Assembly (NCBI GenBank): GCA_029780115.1
Contig: JAKOZG010000001.1
Span: 62,001 to 126,000, forward strand
Direction: 5' to 3'
DNA: 64,000 bases
DNA from: Thermotogota bacterium
GTDB lineage: Bacteria; Thermotogota; Thermotogae; Petrotogales; Petrotogaceae
Numbering within the stretch: position 1 is the first letter of the stretch; every line of letters begins with the position of its first letter. The notes beneath the pieces were generated by a model, which worked only from the letters and a program-made list of their open reading frames with translations, was not told where the DNA came from and searched no databases. Below, one piece after another: positions 53,248 through 62,652 of the stretch. The translations under genes and the position numbers were made by a program.

Positions 53248-53703
53248 TTAATATTTCTTATTTGTCTTTTTAATTATGTGATTGATTCTCGCTATTTCGT
53301 CTAAATCTTTAATTTCTTGCCTTTTTTCTTCCATCTTATAATCCTCTAACCTTTTATCTTTAAGTTTTTGTAAGATATCTTTTTCTCTTTTGGCTTGTAA
53401 ATAATTTTCTAATGCAGTTTCTTCTTCTTTTACTTTTTTCTCTAATTCAACGAAAAGTTTATTTAATTGCTCATTAAGGTGTTTTTTATATTCTATCATA
53501 TTAGTCAATTTTGTCACAGAAACGGCTTCTTTTATTTCATTTCTAAACTCATTTGAAAAACTATCTATCTTTTTATTTAATACTATAATATCTTCTTCAA
53601 CTTTTCTTCTTTCCTCCACTTTTTTTCCTAATTCAATTCTTGCAGAATCTTCGAATTTTTCTTTTAAGTTTTGCACCCTATCTAATCTATATTTGAACCC
53701 CAT
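53248..53703 (-). CDS. fliJ: Flagellar export protein FliJ
   Basis: A 151-residue all-helical coiled-coil protein. It opens GFKYRLDRVQNLKEKFEDSA and ends with LKDKRLEDYKMEEKRQEIKD followed by LDEIA, the pattern of FliJ, the stalk-like component of the flagellar type III export ATPase complex. The usual neighbour fliI is not adjacent; the upstream gene is a PAS-AAA-Fis regulator 30 bases away in the same direction. GGGGGAA precedes the ATG. Confidence 0.82.
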   Translation of the reverse strand: MGFKYRLDRVQNLKEKFEDSARIELGKKVEERRKVEEDIIVLNKKIDSFSNEFRNEIKEAVSVTKLTNMIEYKKHLNEQLNKLFVELEKKVKEEETALENYLQAKREKDILQKLKDKRLEDYKMEEKRQEIKDLDEIARINHIIKKTNKKY

Positions 53704-53733
53704 ATCTCAATTCCCCCAACCTCTATTATTAAC

Positions 53734-55371
53734 TCACTTTATGCCATACCTGTCAAGTTTGTAGTATAAATTTCTCACTGTCAAACCTAATCTTCTTGCA
53801 ACCTCAGTTTTGTTTCCGTGACAAACTTCCAAAAGCTCTAAAATAATCTTTTTTTCAAATTCTTCTGTCATTTCTTTTAGAGTACCTTTTATATTTTCAT
53901 TTGTTTCAAGCAAATCTGGGATATGCGCTGAAGTAATGACAACATCATTCTCACCTAACGAGAGCATAGCTCTATCTAAAACATTTTCTAACTCTCTTAT
54001 ATTGCCAGGCCACGAATAATTAATTAATTTTTCTAAAGCATCATCAGTAAAACCATATACTATTCTTCCATACTTTTGATTTAAACCATGCAATAATTGT
54101 TTTGCAAGCTCTGGTATATCATCTTTTCTTTCCCTAAGTGCAGGAACTTCTATAGTTACTACTGAAATTTTATAAAGAAGCTCTTTAGAAAATTTGCCCA
54201 AACCCACTAACATCCTAAGATCTTCCGTAGTTGCAAAAATTAATCTGACACTAGGATTAAAAATGATTGAATCGTTTTCTATAGTTCTATCTATTAAAAA
54301 TTTGAAAAGTTTATCCTGGATCTCTAAATCTAAAGCATGAATGTTTTCCAAAAAAACTGTCCCTTTTTCTCCCTGTATAAGATAACTATTTTCTCCAAAG
54401 AGATACTCATACTGCCTTTCTTTAGATAATAAAGATAAATTTATTCGAAGATAAGGCCCTGCTTTTCTTTGGCTTGCATTATGTATTGCTTGAGCTAAAA
54501 CTTCTTTACCTACCCCAAACTCACCAGCTAAAAGAATATCAACGTCCAAAGAACCAACTTTTGTGGCTTGAGTTATTACGTTTTTCATAGCCTCAGAGTT
54601 AGCAACAATATCGTTGAAGGTATATCTTGCACTTTGCTTCTTCAGCATTCTTTTTGTTGCTTCTAATTCATTGATTAATCTTTGTATTTCAGAAATGTCG
54701 TGTATAACAGCTACACTACCCTTGAATTCATTTTTAACAAATATTGGTGTAACACTTGCCACTACCTCTTTTTTATTAGTGGCTAGTCTTCTTCGAACAT
54801 TGAAAATTGGTTTTTTCTCTTTTGCGCACAAAATATGTAAACTTTCCCCTTCTGCTAGATCTACCGTCGCAGGCTTACCAATAACTTCTCTAGGAGTTAG
54901 CCCGGTAATTTTTGTATATGCTCTGTTAACCATTGTGACTCTTCCCTCTTGATCGGCAACAGAAATTGCATCTGAAGTAGAATCTATAATAGAGGTTAAC
55001 AACGCCTCAATTTCTCTTAGATTAGTGATCTCTTCAGCCAACTTTTGTATGGTAGTTATGTCCCTAAAAACCGCTGCCACCGCAATAGTTTCATTTTTAC
55101 TATTCTTTATAGGCATTCTGGAGGTTAATATAACCTTATTCCCTAAATTTTGTAATTTATCATATTCTGGTTCACCTGTTCGCAAAACTATATGCAGCCT
55201 AGTATTAGGGACTGTTTCAACGACACTTTGTCCCAAAATTTTTTCTTTCTCAACTTCAAATATTCTACAGGCAGCATCATTAACATAAATTATATTCTCT
55301 CTTTCATCTATGATCATAATGCCTTCCTGTAACTGGTCTAAAACAGACTTCATCAATTCAACTTCTGTCAT
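53734..55371 (-). CDS. PAS-PAS-AAA-Fis regulator with degraded ATPase motifs
   Basis: A 545-residue regulator built like a sigma-54 enhancer-binding protein. Two PAS domains (about 5-110 and 125-235; the second has DAISVADQEGRVTMVNRAYT) precede an AAA+ domain (about 255-480) and a Fis-type helix-turn-helix (GNKTEVARRLGLTVRNLYYK). The AAA+ motifs are damaged: Walker A is GEFGVGKE, the GAFTGA loop is missing (YLFGENSYLIQGEKG instead), Walker B has FLENI in place of FLDEI, and the arginine finger region reads FSKELLYKI. It therefore probably cannot drive sigma-54 and may act like TyrR as a ligand- or redox-sensing regulator with the housekeeping sigma factor. Confidence 0.85.
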   Translation of the reverse strand: MTEVELMKSVLDQLQEGIMIIDERENIIYVNDAACRIFEVEKEKILGQSVVETVPNTRLHIVLRTGEPEYDKLQNLGNKVILTSRMPIKNSKNETIAVAAVFRDITTIQKLAEEITNLREIEALLTSIIDSTSDAISVADQEGRVTMVNRAYTKITGLTPREVIGKPATVDLAEGESLHILCAKEKKPIFNVRRRLATNKKEVVASVTPIFVKNEFKGSVAVIHDISEIQRLINELEATKRMLKKQSARYTFNDIVANSEAMKNVITQATKVGSLDVDILLAGEFGVGKEVLAQAIHNASQRKAGPYLRINLSLLSKERQYEYLFGENSYLIQGEKGTVFLENIHALDLEIQDKLFKFLIDRTIENDSIIFNPSVRLIFATTEDLRMLVGLGKFSKELLYKISVVTIEVPALRERKDDIPELAKQLLHGLNQKYGRIVYGFTDDALEKLINYSWPGNIRELENVLDRAMLSLGENDVVITSAHIPDLLETNENIKGTLKEMTEEFEKKIILELLEVCHGNKTEVARRLGLTVRNLYYKLDRYGIK

Positions 55372-55399
55372 AAAAGATCACCTCAATAGATAAAATACA

Positions 55400-56356
55400 T
55401 CACCTTTTTAATTCTACGCCTTCTGAAGCTAACAAATGAGTTTGTATCCATCCGTTTTTAAAACCAAGAGATTCCATGTAAGATATAACTTCCTCATATT
55501 CGGATTTATGTAAATAACGAGAAATTTTCTCATATTGCTTAGCTTTATAAACAGGAACGTATTGGTCCATTAGACTAATATGAACATTCTCAGAAATTTC
55601 ATATTTAATAAACTTAAGAGCCTCTTTAACTTGGTTTAAATAATTTGGAAGAACCAAGAGTCTAATTATTATACCTCTTTTTAATTCATACGTTTCATCG
55701 TCTAGAATGAAAGTATCTCCTATTTGACGATACATTTCTTTTACTGCCAACTGTGCATTAGACCAATAATCCTTTACTCCCGAATATTTTTTACCTACGA
55801 TATTACTTGTATATCTTATATCAGGTAAATAAATATCAATTATACCTTCCAAAATTTCTAATGTTTCGACTTTTTCATATGAAGATGTATTCCAAATAAT
55901 GGGAAGACTGAAACCTCTTTCGATTGCATATATTAATGCGTCAAAAATAAATGGAAGGTAGGGTGTTGCTGTAACCAAATCTAAATTAGAGGCTCCTTTT
56001 TCAAATTGCAAAATTAGAAAAATTTCTCCTAACTCTTTTGAAGAGATCTCCTTACCTCTTCCTAATTGACTGAATTGAAAATTTTGACAATACACACATC
56101 TCATCGTACAGTTACTAAAAAAAACTGCTCCTGCACCCTTTTCTCCTTGCAAAACAGGTTCTTCACCAGGATACAAAACAAATTCAGATACTTTAATTTT
56201 ATTTCCTACCCTACAACTACCAATATACTTATTTCTGTTAATTCTACATTCGCGAGGACATAGATCACAATTTTCTAGTTTTCTCATTAATTTCTCTTTC
56301 TTTTTATTAAGTTCACCTGTTTCATATTGCTTTACATATGAAGGAACAAAATTCAC
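55400..56356 (-). CDS. PflX-like radical SAM protein
   Basis: A 318-residue radical SAM protein of the PflX group, an uncharacterised relative of pyruvate formate-lyase activating enzymes. An N-terminal cysteine cluster CDLCPRECRINR...GSC (about 30-50) may bind an extra iron-sulfur cluster, then the SAM-cluster motif CTMRCVYCQN is near residue 80. Other PflX landmarks are GEEPVLQGEKGAGAVFFSNC, DIYLPDIRY and RGIIIRLLVLPN. The target is unknown. It lies 21 bases after another radical SAM gene in the same direction. Confidence 0.85.
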   Translation of the reverse strand: MNFVPSYVKQYETGELNKKKEKLMRKLENCDLCPRECRINRNKYIGSCRVGNKIKVSEFVLYPGEEPVLQGEKGAGAVFFSNCTMRCVYCQNFQFSQLGRGKEISSKELGEIFLILQFEKGASNLDLVTATPYLPFIFDALIYAIERGFSLPIIWNTSSYEKVETLEILEGIIDIYLPDIRYTSNIVGKKYSGVKDYWSNAQLAVKEMYRQIGDTFILDDETYELKRGIIIRLLVLPNYLNQVKEALKFIKYEISENVHISLMDQYVPVYKAKQYEKISRYLHKSEYEEVISYMESLGFKNGWIQTHLLASEGVELKR

Positions 56357-56377
56357 TATACTACAACACTCCTTTTT

Positions 56378-57211
56378 CTAGAATGCACAACATTCATACG
56401 AATATTCAATTTCATAATTCATGTCTATAGCCTTTTTGATTGTATTATTTATTGGTTGTACAATTTTATCAACAATCCCTAATAAACTCTCTTGCAATTT
56501 TGCCCTATAAACACCTTTTGGTTGCATGCATCCTAGAATCAAAACTTTATCTGGACATCTTTCTCTTACTTTCGTCATAAATGATTTGACCTTTTCTACA
56601 TCCGGTGGATTTTCATTAGCAAATTTGGTCCCATTTGTAGGAATAAACACTAAAAATATTATATCACTCAAATTTTTTATATTTTCACTAATTACTGTTA
56701 ACTTTTCTACCGCCTTAAATTCGTGAGTGATTTGACCATTGTTTAAACCAATAGTTATGTGGGGTTTTACATTGATTCCATTTTCCAAGAGTTCAAAGAA
56801 AATATCCCAACTTTTATCAAAAAAATCATGTCCATAAACATTGACCATTGTCTCTTTATCTCCAATCAAATCATAAGAAACTACATCCGCTAATTCTTTT
56901 AAATATGGAATATCTTCATAATCCATATATCCAGTATGAAAATTATATTTAAGACCGTAAGTTTTTTTTAAATTATATAATTTATTTTCAAATAATCCAA
57001 TGGGGATCTTACCGTCTTTCATCAATCCGCCGCTTATTAAAAACGAATTTATCCCTTGCTTTATTAAATCATTCATATCTTTTATTTTTGACATGTTTTT
57101 AAGGTAATGTCCATTACAATGATTACAGTTGAATGAGCAGTAAGAGCCTGTTAAAGATATCGATGAAGTTTTTTCAAGTTTTACAAATTCAATCTTTTTT
57201 GATCTGTTCAT
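56378..57211 (-). CDS. Biotin-synthase-like radical SAM protein (COG1856/LipS1-like)
   Basis: A 277-residue radical SAM protein. SISLTGSYCSFNCNHCNGHY carries the CX3CX2C cluster motif near residue 20-30. LISGGLMKDGKIPIGLF, PHITIGLNNGQI, LVFIPTNGTKF and ILGCMQPKGVYR match the family once called uncharacterised biotin synthase homologues, to which, as I recall, archaeal lipoyl synthase subunit LipS1 belongs. It ends in ECCAF, cysteines that could hold an auxiliary cluster. No LipS2 or lipoyl-enzyme genes are nearby, so the function is open. The start is ATG 57211, giving a 23-base overlap with rnc; a longer frame to 57262 has no ribosome site. Confidence 0.78.
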   Translation of the reverse strand: MNRSKKIEFVKLEKTSSISLTGSYCSFNCNHCNGHYLKNMSKIKDMNDLIKQGINSFLISGGLMKDGKIPIGLFENKLYNLKKTYGLKYNFHTGYMDYEDIPYLKELADVVSYDLIGDKETMVNVYGHDFFDKSWDIFFELLENGINVKPHITIGLNNGQITHEFKAVEKLTVISENIKNLSDIIFLVFIPTNGTKFANENPPDVEKVKSFMTKVRERCPDKVLILGCMQPKGVYRAKLQESLLGIVDKIVQPINNTIKKAIDMNYEIEYSYECCAF

Positions 57212-57983
57212 TTTTGAGGTTCCTTCCCTTTTTCTCTTTACTTTTTTCAATGATCTTTTCACATGCAGTCTTAGCTGCTAGTTGTTCTGCAAACTTTTTT
57301 GAAAAACCTTCCCCAACTCCAAGGACTTCATCATCTAACTTAACAGCCACTTTATATTTCCTTGAATGTGGTGGCCCTGAAACACTCAATAAGGTATATT
57401 CTGGTAGTTTTTTTGCATAGTCTTGGGTAATTTCCTGTAATTTTGTTTTATAATCTAAGAAAAGGTTCCCTTCAACTGCATCCTCTATATATTCTTTCAT
57501 ATTTTTTATGATGTAATCTCTTGCCTCTTCATATCCACAACTTAAATAGATAGCAGCGAATAATGCCTCTAACGCGTTGGATAGTATAGAACTTTTCTTT
57601 CTACCGCCTTGCAATTCTTCCCCTTTTCCAAGAAATAAAAAATTGCTTAGACCAATATCTTGTGCTACTTTGGCTAAGATTGTTTCACTACCAATTACTG
57701 CTCTAGCCTTGGACATTTCACCCTCAGACAAATCATAATTAATATACAAAAATTCAGAAATGACAAGCTCCAATACTGCATCTCCGAGAAATTCCAGCCT
57801 TTCATTGGAAATTAATTTTCTCTTTTGATCATCATTTTCATATGCGTAAGATTTATGAACTAGAGAAACATACAAAAGTTCTTTGCTTACGCATTTAGGC
57901 AAATTTAAAGAATCTAAGGCCTTCAAAATAATTTTTTCTTCTTGAGGCAATAATTGAAAAAATTTTTCTTCTTGATAACTCAT
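57189..57983 (-). CDS. rnc: Ribonuclease III
   Basis: Cuts double-stranded RNA in rRNA and mRNA processing. The 264-residue protein has the endonuclease domain (ERLEFLGDAVLELVISEFLY with Glu64 and Asp68; Glu139 in NALEALFAAIYL) and a C-terminal double-stranded RNA-binding domain (DYKTKLQEITQ onward). The fourth metal-site position, usually Asp in DAxEA, is Asn136 here. Its ATG overlaps the stop of tkt (ATGA) and its 3' end overlaps the radical SAM gene at 56378. Confidence 0.95.
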   Translation of the reverse strand: MSYQEEKFFQLLPQEEKIILKALDSLNLPKCVSKELLYVSLVHKSYAYENDDQKRKLISNERLEFLGDAVLELVISEFLYINYDLSEGEMSKARAVIGSETILAKVAQDIGLSNFLFLGKGEELQGGRKKSSILSNALEALFAAIYLSCGYEEARDYIIKNMKEYIEDAVEGNLFLDYKTKLQEITQDYAKKLPEYTLLSVSGPPHSRKYKVAVKLDDEVLGVGEGFSKKFAEQLAAKTACEKIIEKSKEKKGRNLKNEQIKKD

Positions 57984-59875
57984 TTTTTAATAATAAGACC
58001 TTTTATTTTTTTGATTAAAGAATCGATATCAAATCCATATAATCTTTGTATATCTTTATTGGTTCCAGAGGGAGCGTAATCCTTTAAACCCAACGGCTCA
58101 AAGTATTTAGGGTATATGGAATTTTTTACAATAGATTTTGATAATTCATTAGCTAGGCCACTTTCTACGTTATGATCTTCCAAAGTCAATACAATTTTTC
58201 CTTCAACATACTCTCTAAATTTAGTAATATCAAAAAATAGAGGAGTAGGAACAGCTATAATTGAAATTTTAATCCCTTCTTCTCTTAATACCTCTGAAGC
58301 CTCAACTGCTATGTGAGTAAAACTACCATAAGTAAAAATCGTTAAGTCTTCTCCTCTTCTTAGAAGATCAACTTCACCATATTTAAATTCATAATTTTCT
58401 CCATAAAAAATTTCTCCATCCTCGTCTAACAAAATAGGTAGATTAGATCTTCCTGCTGCTATAACTATATTGCCTGGTGTTTTTGCGGCATATCTCACAA
58501 CTTTGTCTGTCTGGTTAGCATCACAAGGAACTATTAGTTTTGTATTGTAGAAGTTGCGTACAACACCTATGTAATTGACTTCATGATGTGTTTTACCGTC
58601 TTCACCAACATCCGTTCCACAGTGAGTAACTACAGTTTTTAAATTTGTCTTGTTAATATCGTTTAATCTTTGCTGGTTGAACACTTCATCCAATCCGAAA
58701 ACGCCGAAATCCGCAAAAAAAGTTAACACACCACTTATAGATAAAGCGCCGGCAATAGTTGCAGCGTTGTGTTCCTCTATTCCAATTTGAATATAGCCTT
58801 CAGGATTTACCTTTTCAAATTTTTCTAATTTAACAGAAGGCTTCAAATCACAATCTACTGCAACAACAGGAAATTTATCTTTATTTAAAACTGCTATATC
58901 AGCAATTGCGTTCCCAAACGCATTTCTGTTAGCAACTTTCTCGCCTTTTTTGTAAATCTTAGCTTTTCCAATTTCAACATCTAATTCTATATTAGAATAT
59001 TTAATTTCTTCTCTTTTCAAAGGAAGTTGTTTCCTTTTTTCAATATATTTTTGAATGTCATTTTCCAATTCTAATTCTTTTAAAGCTTTATCTAATTCTT
59101 CTAAAGTTAAGGCTTTACCGTGATAGGTAGGGGTGTTTTCCATAAAAGATACACCTTTACCAATAATGGTCTTAGCCACTATAACAGTTGGTCCAATTTT
59201 TTGATTTTCTGCAACTTCTAATGCATTGTTAATTTGTTTAAAATCATGGCCATCTATTTCTAAAACATTCCAACCTGCCGCTCGATATTCGGCTGCAATA
59301 TCAACATATAAAATATCTCTTGCCCTACCAGATATTTGAATGTCATTATAATCAAGTAAGACTATAAGATTATTAAGGTTTTCTTTTCTGGCTGTTCTCC
59401 TTGCTTCTGCGATCTGTCCCTTTGCACTTTCTCCATCACTAGAAAAAACGTAAACTCTGTAATCTTTGTTAGATAATTTAGCAGCCAAAGCCATACCCAC
59501 ACCAGCTGATAATCCTTGACCCAAATTACCAGTAGACCATTCTACACCAGGTATACCACGAGTAACATGTCCCTCATATATAGTACCAACATGTCTAAAG
59601 CCTGATATAACTTCATCAATATTTAAAAAACCCATTCTTGCCAATGCAACATAATAGCCTGGAGAAGTATGTCCGTGACTTACAATAATTCTATCCCTAT
59701 TTGGATCAAATGGATTCTCAGGAAAAAGATTTGCTCGATTCAATACAGAAAGGTACATATCAATTGAAGACATTGAACCCCCTGGATGACCTGAGTCGGC
59801 CACAGTTGTCATTTTTAATATATCTCCTCTTGCGACTCTGGCTAACTCCTTCAATTCTGCTAAACTTTTTTTCAT
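57980..59875 (-). CDS. tkt: Transketolase
   Basis: Thiamine-diphosphate enzyme of the pentose phosphate pathway moving two-carbon units between sugars. The 631-residue single chain has the ThDP domain first (GHPGGSMSSIDMYL, STGNLGQGLSAGVGMALAAK, SDGESAKGQIAEARR), then the pyrimidine-binding domain (IEEHNAATIAGALS with the catalytic Glu) and the C-terminal domain. The N- and C-terminal halves are fused, unlike the split forms of many archaea. GGAGGG precedes the ATG. It is translationally coupled to rnc. Confidence 0.95.
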   Translation of the reverse strand: MKKSLAELKELARVARGDILKMTTVADSGHPGGSMSSIDMYLSVLNRANLFPENPFDPNRDRIIVSHGHTSPGYYVALARMGFLNIDEVISGFRHVGTIYEGHVTRGIPGVEWSTGNLGQGLSAGVGMALAAKLSNKDYRVYVFSSDGESAKGQIAEARRTARKENLNNLIVLLDYNDIQISGRARDILYVDIAAEYRAAGWNVLEIDGHDFKQINNALEVAENQKIGPTVIVAKTIIGKGVSFMENTPTYHGKALTLEELDKALKELELENDIQKYIEKRKQLPLKREEIKYSNIELDVEIGKAKIYKKGEKVANRNAFGNAIADIAVLNKDKFPVVAVDCDLKPSVKLEKFEKVNPEGYIQIGIEEHNAATIAGALSISGVLTFFADFGVFGLDEVFNQQRLNDINKTNLKTVVTHCGTDVGEDGKTHHEVNYIGVVRNFYNTKLIVPCDANQTDKVVRYAAKTPGNIVIAAGRSNLPILLDEDGEIFYGENYEFKYGEVDLLRRGEDLTIFTYGSFTHIAVEASEVLREEGIKISIIAVPTPLFFDITKFREYVEGKIVLTLEDHNVESGLANELSKSIVKNSIYPKYFEPLGLKDYAPSGTNKDIQRLYGFDIDSLIKKIKGLIIKK

Positions 59876-59927
59876 CTAAGAAATCCCTCCTTTTTGATTA
59901 GAATGAATCGTCAACAGTTAAAAAGTT

Positions 59928-60137
59928 CTAAAAGAATTTTTTAATTATAAAAGAGATAAACGTTATAATACCACTTATTATAAGCATAGTCGTGATTGGA
60001 ATATAAATAATAAAATTATCTTTCTTGATAATAATATCTCCAGGTAACCTTCCAAGTCTTATTTTTGAAGCCAACAAAACACCAATTATGATAAATAAGA
60101 TACCAATAACTATAAAAAAAAGACCAATTTGCTTCAT
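59928..60137 (-). CDS. DUF2905-family small membrane protein
   Basis: A 69-residue protein with two membrane helices (IGLFFIVIGILFIIIGVLLA and IPITTMLIISGIITFISFII) joined by LGRLPGDIIIKKDN, the signature of the DUF2905 family. Function is unknown. The start is ATG 60137 behind AGGTG; the gene is ten bases downstream of ricT and precedes tkt. Confidence 0.85.
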   Translation of the reverse strand: MKQIGLFFIVIGILFIIIGVLLASKIRLGRLPGDIIIKKDNFIIYIPITTMLIISGIITFISFIIKKFF

Positions 60138-60146
60138 TATTTTCAC

Positions 60147-61052
60147 CTATGACTCTAAATCATCATCAAAAATAAAATCCTCATCATATTCTTCATATCT
60201 GCTTTCGCTTTCCTTTCCCACCTTTTTTACTGGAAAATTATTGAAATAAGAAAAGGGTACCTTTATTAAAATAGGTTGATTTTCTTCGATCACTTGTAAA
60301 GTTACTTCTTTAAGAAAAACATTAACAGTTACGACTTTTGCAGGTACGCCATCATACTCAATGATAGAATTCTCGTTTGGAACATTCTTCAATACTTCCT
60401 GATAAAAATCATTTTCGTATTTTAAACAGCAAATTAGTTTACCGCATCTACCAGAAATCTTTGCCGTATTTATCATCATTTGCTGAGTTTTGGCAAGCTC
60501 CATTTTAATAGAAGAGAAATCTCTGAGAAATCTGCAACAGCATGCTACTTGACCACAAAGGCCTAAAGACCCTATTTTTTTAACTTCATCCCTTATTCCA
60601 ACTTGCTTTAATTCTATTCTTACTTTATATTTTTTTGCTAATATTTTAACGAGCTCTCTAAAATCTATTCTAATATCTGCCCCAAAAAAAATAATTAATT
60701 TTGATCCATCAAAAGTAAAACGTGACTCAAGTATTCTCATCTTGAGCTCTAGCTCTTTAGCTACTTGAGAAGCATATTCAGTAACTTCTTTAGCCTTTTC
60801 TATGTTTTGGTGCCATATTTCTTTATCTTCATCAGTTAATTTTCGAAGTATGGCTTTAGGTTCATAGCCCAAATCTTCAAATTTCATCATTCTTGGGCCT
60901 AATACTACCCTGCCAACTTCTATGCCATTTTCTGTTTGAACAAGCACATAATCCATCACATCTATTTTTTCTAAATCTAAAGAAGTACAATAATAAATAT
61001 CGCCTAATTTTTCTACCTCAACCCCATAAACTTGAGCTTCTAGATCTATCAT
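60147..61052 (-). CDS. ricT: RicT/YaaT-type PSP1-domain protein
   Basis: A 301-residue PSP1-domain protein. In Bacillus RicT forms a complex with RicA and RicF that carries iron-sulfur clusters and affects RNase Y-dependent processing and sporulation. The characteristic cysteines are visible: GLCGQVACCCRFLRDF and SGRCGKLICCLKYEND, around residues 145-190. RicA and RicF are not seen nearby. It lies directly downstream of holB, as in the yaaR-holB-yaaT order of Bacillus. Expected cytoplasmic. Confidence 0.9.
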   Translation of the reverse strand: MIDLEAQVYGVEVEKLGDIYYCTSLDLEKIDVMDYVLVQTENGIEVGRVVLGPRMMKFEDLGYEPKAILRKLTDEDKEIWHQNIEKAKEVTEYASQVAKELELKMRILESRFTFDGSKLIIFFGADIRIDFRELVKILAKKYKVRIELKQVGIRDEVKKIGSLGLCGQVACCCRFLRDFSSIKMELAKTQQMMINTAKISGRCGKLICCLKYENDFYQEVLKNVPNENSIIEYDGVPAKVVTVNVFLKEVTLQVIEENQPILIKVPFSYFNNFPVKKVGKESESRYEEYDEDFIFDDDLES

Positions 61053-61078
61053 TCAGGTCACTCCTATTATTAATATTT

Positions 61079-62110
61079 TTAACTTTTAAAACACCTTTTA
61101 ATTTTCAAAAAATGGCTGAAAATTTCCATTTCGAAATTAAAATTAGATACTTTTGCACTCATTATATTATTTAAATATTCAAGAGTATTAGTTGTTTCAT
61201 TAATAGACAGTTCATACTTATTAAAACCAAAAAGATAAACAAGAGACTTATTCCAAAAAAATTTCCACTTTGATGAAACTTGAGAAACTAGTAGGTCTCT
61301 TAATAATACTGATCCTAAATAACTAATATATTTCAAAAAAGACAAAATTTCAATGTCATTTTTTATCTTCGAAATATTCTTCAAGAAAACAAAAAAATCT
61401 TTTTCAGATAACTGGTTAATAATTTCCCAAACTTTAAAATAAGCAAAAGTGATCATTATTTTGTTTTCAGAATTTGTTATTGGTAATTTCATTATTTCTA
61501 TTATTTCAAACAAATTATTTTCATCAAAACTCAAAATTCTAGAAATTTTGTTTTTAGTTTCTTCCACATTATTCTCTTCGCTAATAAGATAAAAAAGCAC
61601 ATCAAAATCTCTGTATTTAAAAAAATCAAGAGCAAAAAAAAGCTCTTCATATTTATTTTGAACCTCTTCAACTACTTGATTTGTAAAAGGTATATCAAAC
61701 CTAATAAATCTGCTTTTAATAGTAGGTAACAGATAGTTCCACTTAGATGTGGTAGAAAATATAATAGAAAAGTTAGGTGGTTCCTCAATTATTTTTAAAG
61801 CTGCATTAGCTGCTTCTTGAGTTAACTTGTCAATTTCTTCAATTATAATGATTCTTTCTTCCGAAAAATTAGGTTGATATAAAATAAAATCTTCTATTTC
61901 TCTTATTTTATCTATTTTTATGTTTCCTCCCTCAGGTTTAATGCATAAGACATCAAGCTTGTTTAAATTTGGAATATTATCTATTAAATATTTTAAAAAA
62001 ATCCGAGAAACAAAATTATTTTCTGAAACAAAACAAATTGATGAACCTTTGAGATTATCTTTTACCTTTAAAATTTTATTAAGTGTTTCATTGAAGTACA
62101 TTTTTGACAA
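61079..62110 (-). CDS. holB: DNA polymerase III delta' subunit
   Basis: Clamp-loader subunit. The 343-residue protein has an AAA+ N-terminal part with EEIDKLTQEAANAALKIIEEPP (a 22-residue clamp-loader segment, centred near residue 100), FSTTSKWNYLLPTIKSRF with the SRC-like SRF motif, and a helical C-terminal collar. The P-loop is not conserved (SICFVSENNF in place), as is usual for delta'. Sequence is very divergent and A+T-driven. TTG start behind AAGGTG with six bases between. Position between yaaR and ricT supports the call. Confidence 0.85.
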   Translation of the reverse strand: MSKMYFNETLNKILKVKDNLKGSSICFVSENNFVSRIFLKYLIDNIPNLNKLDVLCIKPEGGNIKIDKIREIEDFILYQPNFSEERIIIIEEIDKLTQEAANAALKIIEEPPNFSIIFSTTSKWNYLLPTIKSRFIRFDIPFTNQVVEEVQNKYEELFFALDFFKYRDFDVLFYLISEENNVEETKNKISRILSFDENNLFEIIEIMKLPITNSENKIMITFAYFKVWEIINQLSEKDFFVFLKNISKIKNDIEILSFLKYISYLGSVLLRDLLVSQVSSKWKFFWNKSLVYLFGFNKYELSINETTNTLEYLNNIMSAKVSNFNFEMEIFSHFLKIKRCFKS

Positions 62111-62154
62111 CAGCTACACCTTCCAAGATATTTTTATAAGATCTATTTCTTAGT

Positions 62155-62628
62155 TCATTTATAAAGATCCAATATTAAACCATTAATTTCTTCAATTGTT
62201 GAAGCATAGATAAGAGTACTTTTCTCTTTTTTTAAAAGAATATCAGTTAGCTCTTTTAATTTTTCATCAACTACCTCAGCTACCATATGTAATTTAGGGA
62301 TAGAATTTTGAAAATCAACTTCACTTTTTATTATATACCATGATTTTTCTAACCTTTTTAAAAAGTTTCTTATCGAATCTTTATATTCTCTTAGATTAGA
62401 AAAAGTTGGAGATTTAACAAACTTATTTCCTTTATTAAGAACATCATCAATCAACAACTTTAATTCTTTTTCAGAAACCTGATTTTCGGTATTTACAAGA
62501 ACATCAAAGAATCCATTTACCTGATTCTTTTCAGAAGATTCTATATTTTGCTTTTTTGATGATTTTCCTTTTTTACGTTTAACTTCTTTTTCTGTTTTTT
62601 TTCTGTTATTTAAAGGATTTATTTCCAT
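62155..62628 (-). CDS. yaaR: YaaR-like DUF327 protein
   Basis: A 157-residue protein of unknown function. The first 45 residues are lysine-rich and probably disordered; the rest is a helical domain (ELKLLIDDVLNKGNKFVKSP, LREYKDSIRNFLKRLEK) of the YaaR/DUF327 family. In Bacillus this gene also stands before holB and yaaT. The call relies on this order and on the helical pattern. Confidence 0.78.
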   Translation of the reverse strand: MEINPLNNRKKTEKEVKRKKGKSSKKQNIESSEKNQVNGFFDVLVNTENQVSEKELKLLIDDVLNKGNKFVKSPTFSNLREYKDSIRNFLKRLEKSWYIIKSEVDFQNSIPKLHMVAEVVDEKLKELTDILLKKEKSTLIYASTIEEINGLILDLYK

Positions 62629-62652
62629 ACTAAAACTCCTATTTTAATAAAA

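Noticed and set aside
53734-55371. Functional sigma-54 activator
   Set aside because: GAFTGA and the Walker B pair are missing, so the standard mechanism cannot apply.
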